From the NCBI RefSeq assembly GCF_002291425.1, contig NZ_CP014136.1, positions 2,108,001 to 2,172,000 on the forward strand: a stretch of 64,000 bases of DNA, in the 5' to 3' direction. Position 1 is the stretch's first letter. Each line of letters begins with the position of its first letter. The position numbers and the translations under genes are program-made. This DNA comes from Gibbsiella quercinecans. GTDB lineage: Bacteria > Pseudomonadota > Gammaproteobacteria > Enterobacterales > Enterobacteriaceae. The notes under the pieces are model-generated. The model saw only the letters and a program-made list of their open reading frames with translations, searched no databases and had not been told where the DNA came from. Below, one piece after another: positions 39,265 through 48,635 of this stretch.

Positions 39265-39687
39265 TCAGCGGAAAAGCGGCAGGTGCCCGGTCATACTGGT
39301 GATTTTCTTTTTTGGCCCAATCAGGCCAATGGCAACCAACGCGATATCTTCATAGCCGGCTGCCGAGAGCCGCTCGCCGTACTCGGTATAGGTTCGGCAG
39401 GATTGCGCCAGCGCGCTAAACGGCATGCTGTGGATATCCCCTTCCTCCTGGGCGCGGCGCTGTAATTGGCGCAGATAGTCGCCTTCAGCCAACAGCACGG
39501 GCAAAGGCGCATAGATCACGCCGGGATACACCACGCCGTCCTGGCTTGCCTTATCCGGCCCCACCAAATTTCCGACCGTTCTGCCAAAGCTAATGCCAAT
39601 CACACTGGCGGCGTTGATGGCAAGACCGGTGCTGAGCGATTTATCAATCACGATCGTGCATTTATGCAGGTTCACATCAAACTTCAT
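39265..39687 (-). CDS. DUF2000 family protein
   Basis: A 140-residue protein of the DUF2000 group (CTIVIDKSLSTGLAINAASV, ISFGRTVGNLVGPD, then YEDIALVAIGLIGPKK). The fold resembles peptidyl-tRNA hydrolase-like proteins, but the function is unknown. The start at 39687 was taken because AAGGA lies nine bases upstream. It is divergent from an Lrp/AsnC regulator, a common pairing for this family, and is probably its target (inference). Confidence 0.8.
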   Translation of the reverse strand: MKFDVNLHKCTIVIDKSLSTGLAINAASVIGISFGRTVGNLVGPDKASQDGVVYPGVIYAPLPVLLAEGDYLRQLQRRAQEEGDIHSMPFSALAQSCRTYTEYGERLSAAGYEDIALVAIGLIGPKKKITSMTGHLPLFR

Positions 39688-39848
39688 CGTTGATCCTTGA
39701 TTATCCAAATTAAAAAACCGCTGCTGCAGCGCGCGTATTCATCGGGAATAGTATGTGGGATCTCGCCGGGTAAAAGTGACCTTTTAACGTGTTCGCACCA
39801 GCCAATAAGGGTAGTATTTACCTTTAAACCGCGAATAATAGGAACGTT

Positions 39849-40328
39849 ATGCCAAACAGCAAGCTAAATCCGACAGACATTAAAATCCTCTCCCTGCTGC
39901 AGCAGGATGCGCGCATCACCAATCAGGCACTGGCCGAAACCATTGGCATGTCGGCATCCCCCTGCTGGCGCAAAGTGCGGCAACTGGAAGACGATGAAGT
40001 GATCCAGAGCTACCGGGCCGTGCTGGATCGCCGTAAAATCGGCCTGGGCGTCATGGTGTTTGTTCGGGTCAGCATCGACAGCCATAGCGAAGCGGAAGCC
40101 AAACGCTTTGAGCAAGACGTGACCGATCTGGACGATGTGGTGGCCTGTTACAGCATCGGCGGCGATGCCGACTTCCTGCTGCAGGTGGTGGCACGGGATC
40201 TGGATTCCTACGCCGAATTTGCCATGGCCGTGATCCGGCGCCTGCCCGGTATCAAAGAGATGCAAAGCATGTTCGTGCTCAAAGAGATCAAGCCCTTCGC
40301 CGAGTTCCCGATTAAAAAACCGTTGTAA
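39849..40328 (+). CDS. Lrp/AsnC-family transcriptional regulator
   Basis: A 159-residue regulator with an N-terminal winged helix (DIKILSLLQQDARITNQALA, ETIGMSASPCWRKVRQLEDD) and a C-terminal RAM/AsnC ligand domain (YSIGGDADFLLQVVARDLDS, then LPGIKEMQSMFVLKEIK). It is divergent from the DUF2000 gene across 161 bases and most likely controls that gene and itself. Confidence 0.92.
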   Translation: MPNSKLNPTDIKILSLLQQDARITNQALAETIGMSASPCWRKVRQLEDDEVIQSYRAVLDRRKIGLGVMVFVRVSIDSHSEAEAKRFEQDVTDLDDVVACYSIGGDADFLLQVVARDLDSYAEFAMAVIRRLPGIKEMQSMFVLKEIKPFAEFPIKKPL

Positions 40329-41509
40329 CGTGCTGCGCTGCCGGAAAGCGGCGCAGTGCGCTGTTCAAAAAACGTATTTGCTCTGCGGCTTGAATTATTT
40401 TGGGTATATAATAAGCCGCCACATTTTTATTCTACTGCCCTCTATGCCATGCCCGGCCAAAAAAATAAATGTTAAATACCATATCATTAATTTAAATTAA
40501 GCATGCATCTTGTTTTCAACTTCATTACCAATGGAAAAATAACGGTAACCATTTTTCTTTTAAATAAAACAAAAAAAAGTGAAGTGACAAAAAAACGGCA
40601 AAATTCGCCAGCAAAAAAGCCACAAGACTGGATATTGAGAGAAATTACCTCTATAACTAGGGATAATTATATTTGGAGATAGTGGGTGCCGTGTTCCAAT
40701 ACAACGCAACTGTTTTAGCCAAGAACAGACAGCCCAGCGCTTGCAACTAAAGCGGCGGTGTACTGGTGCGGAAAACTGCTTAAAAATGCCTTATGACCAA
40801 AAATCTTTTAACCATCCGTCGTATGAACCCATTCACTTTACCGCGTAATATTCGCGCTCATGGCCATCGCGCCTGGCGCATTAACCCACCGTGACTATTT
40901 GCTCCGCAACCCCATCATCATTAAGCAGTTAGCCGAAATTAAACCATCGCATACTGTTTTAAATGAAGACGGCCTAGTGGAATTAAATAGTTAGCCAGAG
41001 AATAACTTCGGTAATTTATTATTGCCGAATGATGACGGCGTGCAGCGTGATGATGCAATATTCCTTGTGGAATACACTGTGCCGTGATGAAACCAGAATC
41101 GACTGTTTAATTTTAGCAGCCGATAGCCGCGCTGTGGATCCTATTCCTGAATAAGACCAGGATACTTCCTGTGCGCCATTCTCTGGCTCTTAATTCCATT
41201 TAACCTGGCATGGATCCAGGCTATGTTTCATTGCGCCCGGAAGGCGGATATTCGCGTACCCGCTCCAGCAGAATAAGGCGTTATTTGGCAACGATGACCG
41301 ACTTGTTTTTAGCGCTGATTATTGGCTGCCACCAAAAATATCCATCAAAAACGCGGCCAGCAATCCAGCGCGGTAATGCATTCAATAATCATTACCGAAA
41401 ATATTTCGCGTCCGGTCACTGCCGCCAAAGCGGCCACCCAGTTAACGCCAGCCTGCTTTACCAGGCAGGGAAAAAGAATTTTTAAGCTCATAAATACTTA
41501 GAGGCAACG
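40329..41509. pseudogene. 1.2-kb stretch of probable decayed coding DNA
   Basis: No intact gene. Fragments of coding-like sequence alternate with stops: for example a 45-codon piece near 40860-40995 (NPIIIKQLAEIKPSHTVLNE), a later piece reading NLLLPNDDGVQRDDAIFLVE, and a 91-codon frame at 41210-41485 with no ribosome site. I could not assign a family. It may be the remains of a gene once upstream of the Tat-exported protein, or merely AT-rich spacer. Confidence 0.35.
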
Positions 41510-42730
41510 ATGAAAACACACGAAAATAAACGCAAAGCAGAAAGGCAACCTTCAGCGCAAGGCGAGACGCGGCATTCGCTGTCGCGGCGCAAATTCCTGA
41601 TGTATGGCGGTTGCGTGGCCGGCTCGGTGGCGCTGGTTGGCGGGCAGAAAGCGCTGGCTAACGGCGCCGCCGGCAAAGCCGCCCCGGCCCAATGCCCACC
41701 GGGCGTGATTAGCGCCGCGTGCCCTGCGGCAAATAGCCCACGCGATCCAGCCGCCAACCCGGCGGCCCCCACCACCCTGACCAAAACGCCAGGCACCGGG
41801 GAGAATATCGTCTCGGAATACCCGTTTAATGGGGAGCAAATTCATGGGGTGATGGTCAGCAACCTGCACGAATTCAACACCACCGGCCTGTTTGCCCACC
41901 AGGCCAACGCCGACGTGATCTTGACCAACCTGGGGCCACAGGCCGTTTTCGTGGCCGCCACCGAACAGGTGAATAATAACCTGCTGCACGATAGCCCACT
42001 GCGCCGCGCCATCCCGCCGCTCCAAAGCGTGATTATCCGGGCTGGCGCCGTTATCACCACGGCGGATGCCTCCGCCAACGGCCTGATCTCGCTGATCCAG
42101 GTTCGCAGCACCCGCAATGTGGAATCGGGTATCTTTGGCAATAAAACCCAATGGGCCAAATATGCCTATCCCGCCGGGATGCCCGATCTGCCGTTGTGGA
42201 TCTCAAACCAGCTCCACCTGGCCCACAAAATCCAGGTGAACCCGTGGCAACTGGTCGGCCTGCCTGCGCCGGCGGGCAGCAAGGCGCTGCCTTACGAATT
42301 GTATGTCAACCTGTGGTGGCTGCCGGCCGGATCGGACGCCGGGATCCATGCGGCGCATGGCAGCAATCTGCTGGAAGTCCATACCCAACTGATCGGCTTT
42401 GGCCGCATGCAGAAATTCACCGATATGGCCAAAGCCCGTGCAGCCGTCACCAATAACCGCGCCATTCAGCCCGAAGGCGGCATGTTCTCGCCATTTGATA
42501 CCGGCAAAGCCTTCCCGGAAATGTACGAAGAATTCCGGCTGGCGCCCGGCAATACTCACCTGCCGATGCCGCTGGTGACCGACTACAACGCCTGGAAAGG
42601 GGAATCCGACATTGCTAAAAACGCCAGCATGGACGATCCCTGCTTCTTCTACCCGCCCCATCAGTACTATGCCGACACCGACAGCATTTGGGTCGCCTTT
42701 GAATTTCACCGTTCAACGGACAACAACTGA
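41510..42730 (+). CDS. Tat-exported protein of unknown function, partner of glucan lyase
   Basis: A 406-residue protein with a twin-arginine signal: SRRKFLM (residues 25-31) followed by a hydrophobic stretch (YGGCVAGSVALVGG) and an AxA-type cleavage ending at about residue 50. Mature protein features are MVSNLHEFNTTGLFAHQAN, VIIRAGAVITTADASANG and a C-terminal FYPPHQYYADTDSIWVAFEF; the fold is beta-rich by appearance, but no domain was recognised. AGAGGCAACG precedes the ATG. It lies 23 bases upstream of the glucan lyase gene in the same direction, so both are likely one operon. Tat export suggests a cofactor-bound or folded periplasmic protein. Function unknown. Confidence 0.7.
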   Translation: MKTHENKRKAERQPSAQGETRHSLSRRKFLMYGGCVAGSVALVGGQKALANGAAGKAAPAQCPPGVISAACPAANSPRDPAANPAAPTTLTKTPGTGENIVSEYPFNGEQIHGVMVSNLHEFNTTGLFAHQANADVILTNLGPQAVFVAATEQVNNNLLHDSPLRRAIPPLQSVIIRAGAVITTADASANGLISLIQVRSTRNVESGIFGNKTQWAKYAYPAGMPDLPLWISNQLHLAHKIQVNPWQLVGLPAPAGSKALPYELYVNLWWLPAGSDAGIHAAHGSNLLEVHTQLIGFGRMQKFTDMAKARAAVTNNRAIQPEGGMFSPFDTGKAFPEMYEEFRLAPGNTHLPMPLVTDYNAWKGESDIAKNASMDDPCFFYPPHQYYADTDSIWVAFEFHRSTDNN

Positions 42731-42753
42731 TCGCCAACAAGGACAGCATAGTA

Positions 42754-45700
42754 ATGAAAAACAGAGAACTTCCCGCATCATGGCGCTCCTATAACACCTA
42801 TGATTATGTGCCGGTCGAAGACTGGTCCGTGGGTAATGATATTGAACTGTATGCGGTTTATTGGGACGGCAAACCCCACTCGCCCAACGGCTTCAATAAC
42901 GACTGGACGCTCTACATCAACGCCAGGGCCAAAGCCAAAAACGGCGCGGAAAATAGCGGGCGCGATGTCTGCCTGGTGCTGCAGGTGACGTCCTGCCAGA
43001 AAGATGCGTTCAGAGTGCGCTTCAACCCTGGTGCCGCCTCGTTCGCCGATTACCCGAACAAGGTGTACGGCCCGGTGGAGGTAGAACGGCTCACGCACAT
43101 CCGCCAGCATGAGCAAGCGGCGGGCTATCAACCGATCCTGCGCTGGAACCGGCATGGCGCCAGCATCCAGTTGCACACGATCCAAGTCCAATTTGTCCGG
43201 GCCGACGACGGGCTGCTTTCGATACAGGTTAAACGCCTGGCCGACGGCGCCGTCACCGATATCTCTTCCGGCCCGCTGTGCCACGCCAGCCCGGAAGTCG
43301 GCACCGTGGTGAACATGAAACGCAAAGCGGAACATGCCACCCATTACTTCGGCTTGGGTGAGATCCTCAGCTACAACCTGACGGGCAGACACAACCCCGC
43401 TACCGGCAGCACCCAACAGGACTGCTATGGTTACAAGGGCTGTGCGCGGCTCGATCACAGCGGCTCGCAGGTCACCTGCTACAACTACGACAACCTGTGG
43501 TACAACCAGCCGGAAGTCTTCCCACAGAGCGTGCCTTATAAAGACGCGTTCAAGGCCACCTCCTGCGTGCCGATGTACCTCAACGCGCCGTTTTACATCG
43601 AAAAATCTACGCTCAACGGCAGCAAACAGTTTCTCGGCGTGTTCCTGGACAACACCGGGCAAAGCTATTTCTCGCTCAAAAGCGCGCTGCGCGACGCCAC
43701 GGCGGTGGAAGCCGGCGTGCAGCACGGCGAGTTCGATGGCCACTATATGTTCGCCGCCCAGGCGGCCAACGTGCTGGATGCCTTTACCTATCTGATGGGG
43801 CAAGGGGATCTGGCGGCAGGCAAACACCAACTGAACGATCGCTCCGTCATGCCACCGAAGTACATCTTCGGTTACTTCCAGGCCAAATACGGCAGCCTTG
43901 GCCTGCTGCGCCCGCAGAACGAAAAAGATCCGAATAAAGTCTACATTGAGGATCTTGTGAAGGGCCACCGCGACGCAGAGATCCCGATCGAGGGGCTGGG
44001 CGTGGACATCGACGTGCAGGAAGACAAAAAAGTCTTCACCATCAAAGACAGCTTCTGGTCGAGCGGTAAGGTCGATCAGGGGATCTCGGTGTTTGACTGG
44101 ATCACCCAGTTTGATCTGCAGTGCCAGACCAATATCACGCCGTTTATCCGCGCCGATAAAGTGGCCTACGATCCGACCAACAGCGGCAAAAAACAGTACG
44201 GCACCGCCGAAGGCCTGATCCGCAACGGCTACTGCGTGCAGAACGAAGGTGAAGCCAACCTGCGCAAATTCCGCGGCCCCCGGCGTGAAAGCGACTATCC
44301 CGGCTTGAGCTACAGCCGGATCGGCGAAACCAACTACCCGGATCAAAACCTGCTGGTGCTGGATTACGGGATCAACGTGCAGACCGGCGAACGCGACATG
44401 ATCGGCTCGGTCGTGACCGATTACGGTAACCCGGCGGCCGCCCGCTTCTGGGGCGATCAGTACGCCTACCTGTTTAAAAACGGGCTGGGCTTCGTCTGGC
44501 AGGATATGACGGTGCCGGATGCCATGCCACACGTCGAAGACGGCAAAAACTTCGCCGACACCGAATCGCCGCGCAACCAGTTTGGCTGGTCGCTGACCGG
44601 GGAAGCACCGAGCGACGACCGCCGCCGCACCAACACCTTCAACTGGCGCAGCTATCACGGCCAGTTGCACCTGACCGATCCGCGCTTTGGCGACGGCCGC
44701 AAAACCCCGTTTGTCGAGCTGCGCAACTTCCACGCCTACATGTTGGCGCGTGCGTCCTACGAGCACGGCCTGATAGCGCATGAAGAGACATTAAAGGGCT
44801 ATAAACGCAGCTATATCATCTGCCGCAGCGGCTATCCCGGCCTGCAACATTATGCCGGCCACTGGATCGGCGATAACGCCTCCACCTGGCACCACCTGCA
44901 GGCCACCGTCCCGCTGGTGCTTAACCTGGGTATGTCCGGCCTGCCGATCGCCGGGGCGGACGTCGGCGGCTTTGCGCCCGGCGAAGCGCCGGCCGATCCG
45001 GCCAGCACCTTCTACGGCGATAAAAACTACCGCAACCATAACCCGATGGTTTATGACCGCCTGGTATTAGGGCCGGAGGATGTGGATATCGGCGCCGTTT
45101 GCGAGCCGGAGCTGATGACGCGTTGGGTGCAGGCCGCCTGTCTCCAGCCCTGGATGCGCAACCACTATGACGCGATGAAAGCCTATCAGGAGATTTATCA
45201 TTACACGTCTGCAGCAACGGCGAACGATGATACCTTCAGCAGCATCATGACGGCCTTTATCCGCTTCCGCGTGCGCTGGCACCACCTGCTGTACGATGCG
45301 ATGTATCAAAACACGCAAACCGGCGCTCCGCTGATCAAGGCCATGTGTCTGTGGCAGGGCGACGATGCGATCTTCAGCGATGCCCAACGCGATATTCTGG
45401 CGACCCAGTTCTTTATCGACCGCACGGTGCTGGTCGCGCCGATCATGACCAGCAGCCCGGCCGGCGAGGAAAAACACTATACGGCGGAAAAAGCGGTTTA
45501 CTTCCCGCATGGCGAGCAGGGGCAGGCAATCAACTGGTACCGCTATAACGTGATGGAAGACAGCGTGGATATCGCCCACCCGATCGCCAGCGGGCAACGG
45601 CTGAAAATCACCGCCGACATCACCAGCCTGCCGGTGTTTATCCGCGAAGGCGCCATCATTCCTGAACGGCATGCGCAGGCAGATTTGCAGGCTGCTTTCA

Positions 45701-46143
45701 AGAACATTCAGGTGCTGGATAAGTATCAGCAGCCGCTGGTGCTCTCGGTATATCCGCTGGGCAAGGCGGCCAAAAGCCGCTACCAACTCTACTGGGATGA
45801 CGGCGGCGTAACCCGCAGCGCAGAACGCGACGGCGCTTTCTCGGTGATTGATGTCCGTCAGGCCGCCACGGGGGAAGGCGAGCGCACCCTCACCATCGCG
45901 CCGCAGAAGTATGACTATCCGCTGTACGACTTTATCTATTTCCGCATTCGTGCAACCGATAGCGCCGTACGCAACATCAGCGTGGGGAAATCCAGGATTG
46001 CCATCCATATGGCATCGGTGGAAGCGCTGTTCCAGCACCAGGGCGAAGCGATACATATCGACGCAAGCGGCAGCATCTGGCTAAAAGCCCGTACCGCAAA
46101 ACTGGCGTTGGATACGCCTTTGGTGGTGAACATCAACGCCTAA
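42754..46143 (+). CDS. GH31 alpha-1,4-glucan lyase (1,5-anhydro-D-fructose-forming)
   Basis: A 1129-residue GH31 protein, the length of red-algal and fungal alpha-1,4-glucan lyases rather than bacterial alpha-glucosidases. Lyase hallmarks: YNTYDYVPV near the start, TCYNYDNLWYNQPEVFPQSV, RSVMPPKYIFGYFQAKYGSL, GLGVDIDVQEDKKVFTIKD, QCQTNITPF, and the catalytic segment FVWQDMTVPDAMPH (Asp about 584), where alpha-glucosidases have WxDMNE. GHWIGDNAST (Asp about 707) is the acid/base region. The C-terminal PLYDFIYFRIRATDSAVRNI also follows the algal enzymes. There is no signal peptide, so it should be cytoplasmic and release 1,5-anhydrofructose from maltosaccharides or glycogen. The Tat protein precedes it and an enone-type reductase follows in the opposite direction. 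The call is strong for family, and moderate for lyase activity until tested. Confidence 0.82.
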   Translation: MKNRELPASWRSYNTYDYVPVEDWSVGNDIELYAVYWDGKPHSPNGFNNDWTLYINARAKAKNGAENSGRDVCLVLQVTSCQKDAFRVRFNPGAASFADYPNKVYGPVEVERLTHIRQHEQAAGYQPILRWNRHGASIQLHTIQVQFVRADDGLLSIQVKRLADGAVTDISSGPLCHASPEVGTVVNMKRKAEHATHYFGLGEILSYNLTGRHNPATGSTQQDCYGYKGCARLDHSGSQVTCYNYDNLWYNQPEVFPQSVPYKDAFKATSCVPMYLNAPFYIEKSTLNGSKQFLGVFLDNTGQSYFSLKSALRDATAVEAGVQHGEFDGHYMFAAQAANVLDAFTYLMGQGDLAAGKHQLNDRSVMPPKYIFGYFQAKYGSLGLLRPQNEKDPNKVYIEDLVKGHRDAEIPIEGLGVDIDVQEDKKVFTIKDSFWSSGKVDQGISVFDWITQFDLQCQTNITPFIRADKVAYDPTNSGKKQYGTAEGLIRNGYCVQNEGEANLRKFRGPRRESDYPGLSYSRIGETNYPDQNLLVLDYGINVQTGERDMIGSVVTDYGNPAAARFWGDQYAYLFKNGLGFVWQDMTVPDAMPHVEDGKNFADTESPRNQFGWSLTGEAPSDDRRRTNTFNWRSYHGQLHLTDPRFGDGRKTPFVELRNFHAYMLARASYEHGLIAHEETLKGYKRSYIICRSGYPGLQHYAGHWIGDNASTWHHLQATVPLVLNLGMSGLPIAGADVGGFAPGEAPADPASTFYGDKNYRNHNPMVYDRLVLGPEDVDIGAVCEPELMTRWVQAACLQPWMRNHYDAMKAYQEIYHYTSAATANDDTFSSIMTAFIRFRVRWHHLLYDAMYQNTQTGAPLIKAMCLWQGDDAIFSDAQRDILATQFFIDRTVLVAPIMTSSPAGEEKHYTAEKAVYFPHGEQGQAINWYRYNVMEDSVDIAHPIASGQRLKITADITSLPVFIREGAIIPERHAQADLQAAFKNIQVLDKYQQPLVLSVYPLGKAAKSRYQLYWDDGGVTRSAERDGAFSVIDVRQAATGEGERTLTIAPQKYDYPLYDFIYFRIRATDSAVRNISVGKSRIAIHMASVEALFQHQGEAIHIDASGSIWLKARTAKLALDTPLVVNINA

Positions 46144-46182
46144 GCGCCGGCCGTTAGCCCCATTACGGCAAGCAAAAAGCAC

Positions 46183-46218
46183 AATGCCGGCCAGGTTTCC
46201 CTGGCCGGCATTTTTTAT
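46183..46218. terminator. Terminator between glucan lyase and enoate reductase
   Basis: Arms AATGCCGGCCAGG / CCTGGCCGGCATT (13 bp) with a 4-base loop and a T-run on the plus strand, 39 bases after the lyase stop. It also serves the convergent gene in part. Confidence 0.9.
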
Positions 46219-46257
46219 CAGCGTGAATGCATATCCGCGTACGGCGCAGGCGCCCGC

Positions 46258-48189
46258 TTAGGCGATCGCCATACCGGCATCAAAACCTTCGCGTGCCGCA
46301 ATCAGCGCATTACTGGTTTTCACCGCGCCACCGATCACAATCGGCGCATCAACCACATCGCGCAGTTCCTCCGCCAGCGTATTCACCGGCCGATAACCCA
46401 ACGCAACCACCACGGTATCCGCAGCCAGCGAGAACTGCCCGTCGGCATTTTCCAACACCACCTGGCCTTCTTCGATCTCGCAGAGCTTGGTATTGACGAA
46501 CTGCTTTACGTCATATTCGTTCAACAGCGCCATCAGGTGCAGCTTGCTGACGCCGTCCAGCTCCTGCAGCAGCCGATCGCGCATTTCCACCACGGCAACC
46601 TCTTTTTGCTGCATCGCCAGGTGCGCTGCGGTTTCGCCCCCCACTTCACCACCGCCGGCAATCACCACCCGTTTGCCGGTGGTGACATTACCCAACAGCA
46701 CGTCTTCGGCCAACACCACGTGAGATTGTTTGATGCCCTTAATCGGCGGCACCGAAGGCTCGCCGCCGGTCGCGACGATCACCGAATCCGGCTGGCTTTG
46801 CGCCACGATCTCTTTAGTCAGTGGGGTGTTGAAGCGGATCTCAACGTTCAGTTTTTCCAGTTCACGCGCCAACCAGGCGGTGTAGGTCGCCAGTTCGCCC
46901 TTGCCCGGCGGGAATGCCGCAGAGCGGAACTGCCCGCCCAGATGGCCGTTTTTTTCAAACAGCGTCACCTTGTGGCCACGCATCGCGGCAACGCGCGCGG
47001 CTTCCAGCCCGGCAGGGCCGGCGCCGGCGATAAATACGCGCTTCGGCTGCGCCACTTTGCTGTAATCCAGCGAGCCTTCGCGTGCCAGCGAAGGATTAAC
47101 CAGGCAGGTGAACGGCACGCCGAGCGGCAGGCTGGCCAAACAGCCCTGCATGCAGCCAATGCAATAGCGGATCGACGCCAGATCGCCGGCTTTGGCTTTG
47201 TTCGGCAGGTGTGGATCGGCCAGTGAACCACGCCCCATGGCGATGAAATCAGCTTTGCCCAACGCCAGTACGTTGTCGGCCATGCGCGGATCGTTAATGC
47301 GGTTGACGGTAATCACCGGCATCTTGATGGTTTTCTTCAGCTCTTCGGAAAACGAGACGGCCCAGGCGTGGCCGACATACATCGGCGGCACGGTGCAGGA
47401 TTTATTGTGCTCGCCATACACCCCCATGGTGACGTGCAACGCATCAACGCCCCAGTCATCGAAGATCTGCGCCAGCACGCGGGATTCAGAGATATCGCGC
47501 CCGCCGACAAAGCCTTCATCCGCAGAAAGGCGAATGGTGACCGGATAATCGTCACCCACTTCGCGGCGCACCGTTTGATAAATTTCCTGCAGGAAGCGAA
47601 TGCGGCCATCCAGGCTACCGCCATATTTATCGGTTCTTTTATTGGCATAAGGGGATAAAAATTCCGCAATCAAATAACCATGCCCGGCGTGAATTTCCAC
47701 CCCGTCAAAACCGGCTTGTTTTACCCGGCGGGCGCAATCGCCAAACTCGTTGACGATTTGCTGGATTTCCTCAATGTTTAATTCTCTTGGCATTTCCTGC
47801 AATGCCGGGCAGGGAATAGCCGAAGGCGCCACCGGTTGAACACCACCATTCAACTGGCTGGATGTTTGCCGGCCGGCATGATAAATCTGCGCAAATATTT
47901 TACTGTCATATTTATGGACGGTATCTGTTAATTTTTTATGGCTGGGAATTTGCTCATCGCGCCACAGGCCGCCAATATATTTACATCCCATCGCATTTTC
48001 ATTAACAGCGTAGTTCTCTGTGATAATTAAACCCCAGCCCCCTTTGGCCTTTTCTTCATGGTAAGCGATATAGCGGTCCGTAGCGGTGCCATCGCTGTTG
48101 CAGAGGTCGGTTACCATGGCCGGGACAACCAGTCTGTTAGGAATAACACATTGGTTAATTTTCTCGGGTTGAAACAATTTTTTAAACAT
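46258..48189 (-). CDS. Old-yellow-enzyme/enoate-reductase-type NADH:flavin oxidoreductase
   Basis: A 643-residue iron-sulfur flavoprotein of the 2-enoate/2,4-dienoyl-CoA reductase family. Order: FMN TIM-barrel (LFQPEKINQCVIPNRLVVPA, VEIHAGHGYLIAEFLSPYAN), the 4Fe-4S cluster Cys pattern CIGCMQGC plus a later Cys in FTCLVNP, then FAD and NAD domains with GAGPAGLEAARVAAMRG and AGGGEVGGETAAHLAMQ. Start 48189 (MFKKLFQ) was preferred over a longer TTG frame. It reduces activated C=C bonds. Being convergent with the glucan-lyase operon, it might reduce an enone derived from anhydrofructose (inference). Alternatives are unrelated enoate or trimethylamine-type substrates. Confidence 0.88.
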   Translation of the reverse strand: MFKKLFQPEKINQCVIPNRLVVPAMVTDLCNSDGTATDRYIAYHEEKAKGGWGLIITENYAVNENAMGCKYIGGLWRDEQIPSHKKLTDTVHKYDSKIFAQIYHAGRQTSSQLNGGVQPVAPSAIPCPALQEMPRELNIEEIQQIVNEFGDCARRVKQAGFDGVEIHAGHGYLIAEFLSPYANKRTDKYGGSLDGRIRFLQEIYQTVRREVGDDYPVTIRLSADEGFVGGRDISESRVLAQIFDDWGVDALHVTMGVYGEHNKSCTVPPMYVGHAWAVSFSEELKKTIKMPVITVNRINDPRMADNVLALGKADFIAMGRGSLADPHLPNKAKAGDLASIRYCIGCMQGCLASLPLGVPFTCLVNPSLAREGSLDYSKVAQPKRVFIAGAGPAGLEAARVAAMRGHKVTLFEKNGHLGGQFRSAAFPPGKGELATYTAWLARELEKLNVEIRFNTPLTKEIVAQSQPDSVIVATGGEPSVPPIKGIKQSHVVLAEDVLLGNVTTGKRVVIAGGGEVGGETAAHLAMQQKEVAVVEMRDRLLQELDGVSKLHLMALLNEYDVKQFVNTKLCEIEEGQVVLENADGQFSLAADTVVVALGYRPVNTLAEELRDVVDAPIVIGGAVKTSNALIAAREGFDAGMAIA

Positions 48190-48635
48190 ATTTTTATATG
48201 TCCTGCTAATAAAAAACAAAAGAGATTATTCGAATAGCATGGGAATGCCGTTCGAATATATCACTCGCGGATTTAATTATAGTAATTAATATCATCAATG
48301 GCTAATGCCTGCATGTGAAATCGCAGGGTAAATAGCTATGAGCAGGAAAGTTACACACTGGCAGCGTGATTATTACAGGAAATTAATAATATATTCCCGT
48401 CGGGAATCTAAATAATACCCATTTACCTGATTTATTTGTTGGCTGTTGCCTCACCTACCGTCAGTGATTTATTGAGGAACGCGATTCAAGCAAATGAAAA
48501 AACGGGAACGTTTCCAGGCAGGAAATAATCGGTTTGCAGAAGTTAAAATAAGCGGCACTATTCGGGTTGAAATAAAGCGCCGCGCGGGCCTTTATTTGGC
48601 AAGCGCGGCGGCGTTTTTATGGCGTTAAGCGGCTA
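48190..48635. other. Intergenic region with terminator hairpin near 48578-48610
   Basis: No gene seen. CGCCGCGC (48578-48585) and GCGCGGCG (48603-48610) form a hairpin followed on the minus strand by CTTTATTTC, a likely terminator for the ABC operon to the right. The rest is AT-rich and should hold the promoter of the flavoenzyme. Confidence 0.6.

Noticed and set aside
42778..44781. A 667-codon open frame on the strand opposite the glucan lyase gene
   Set aside because: Antisense to an intact, family-matched gene; it is low-information and His/Val/Ala/Gly-rich, a by-product of GC-rich codon use.
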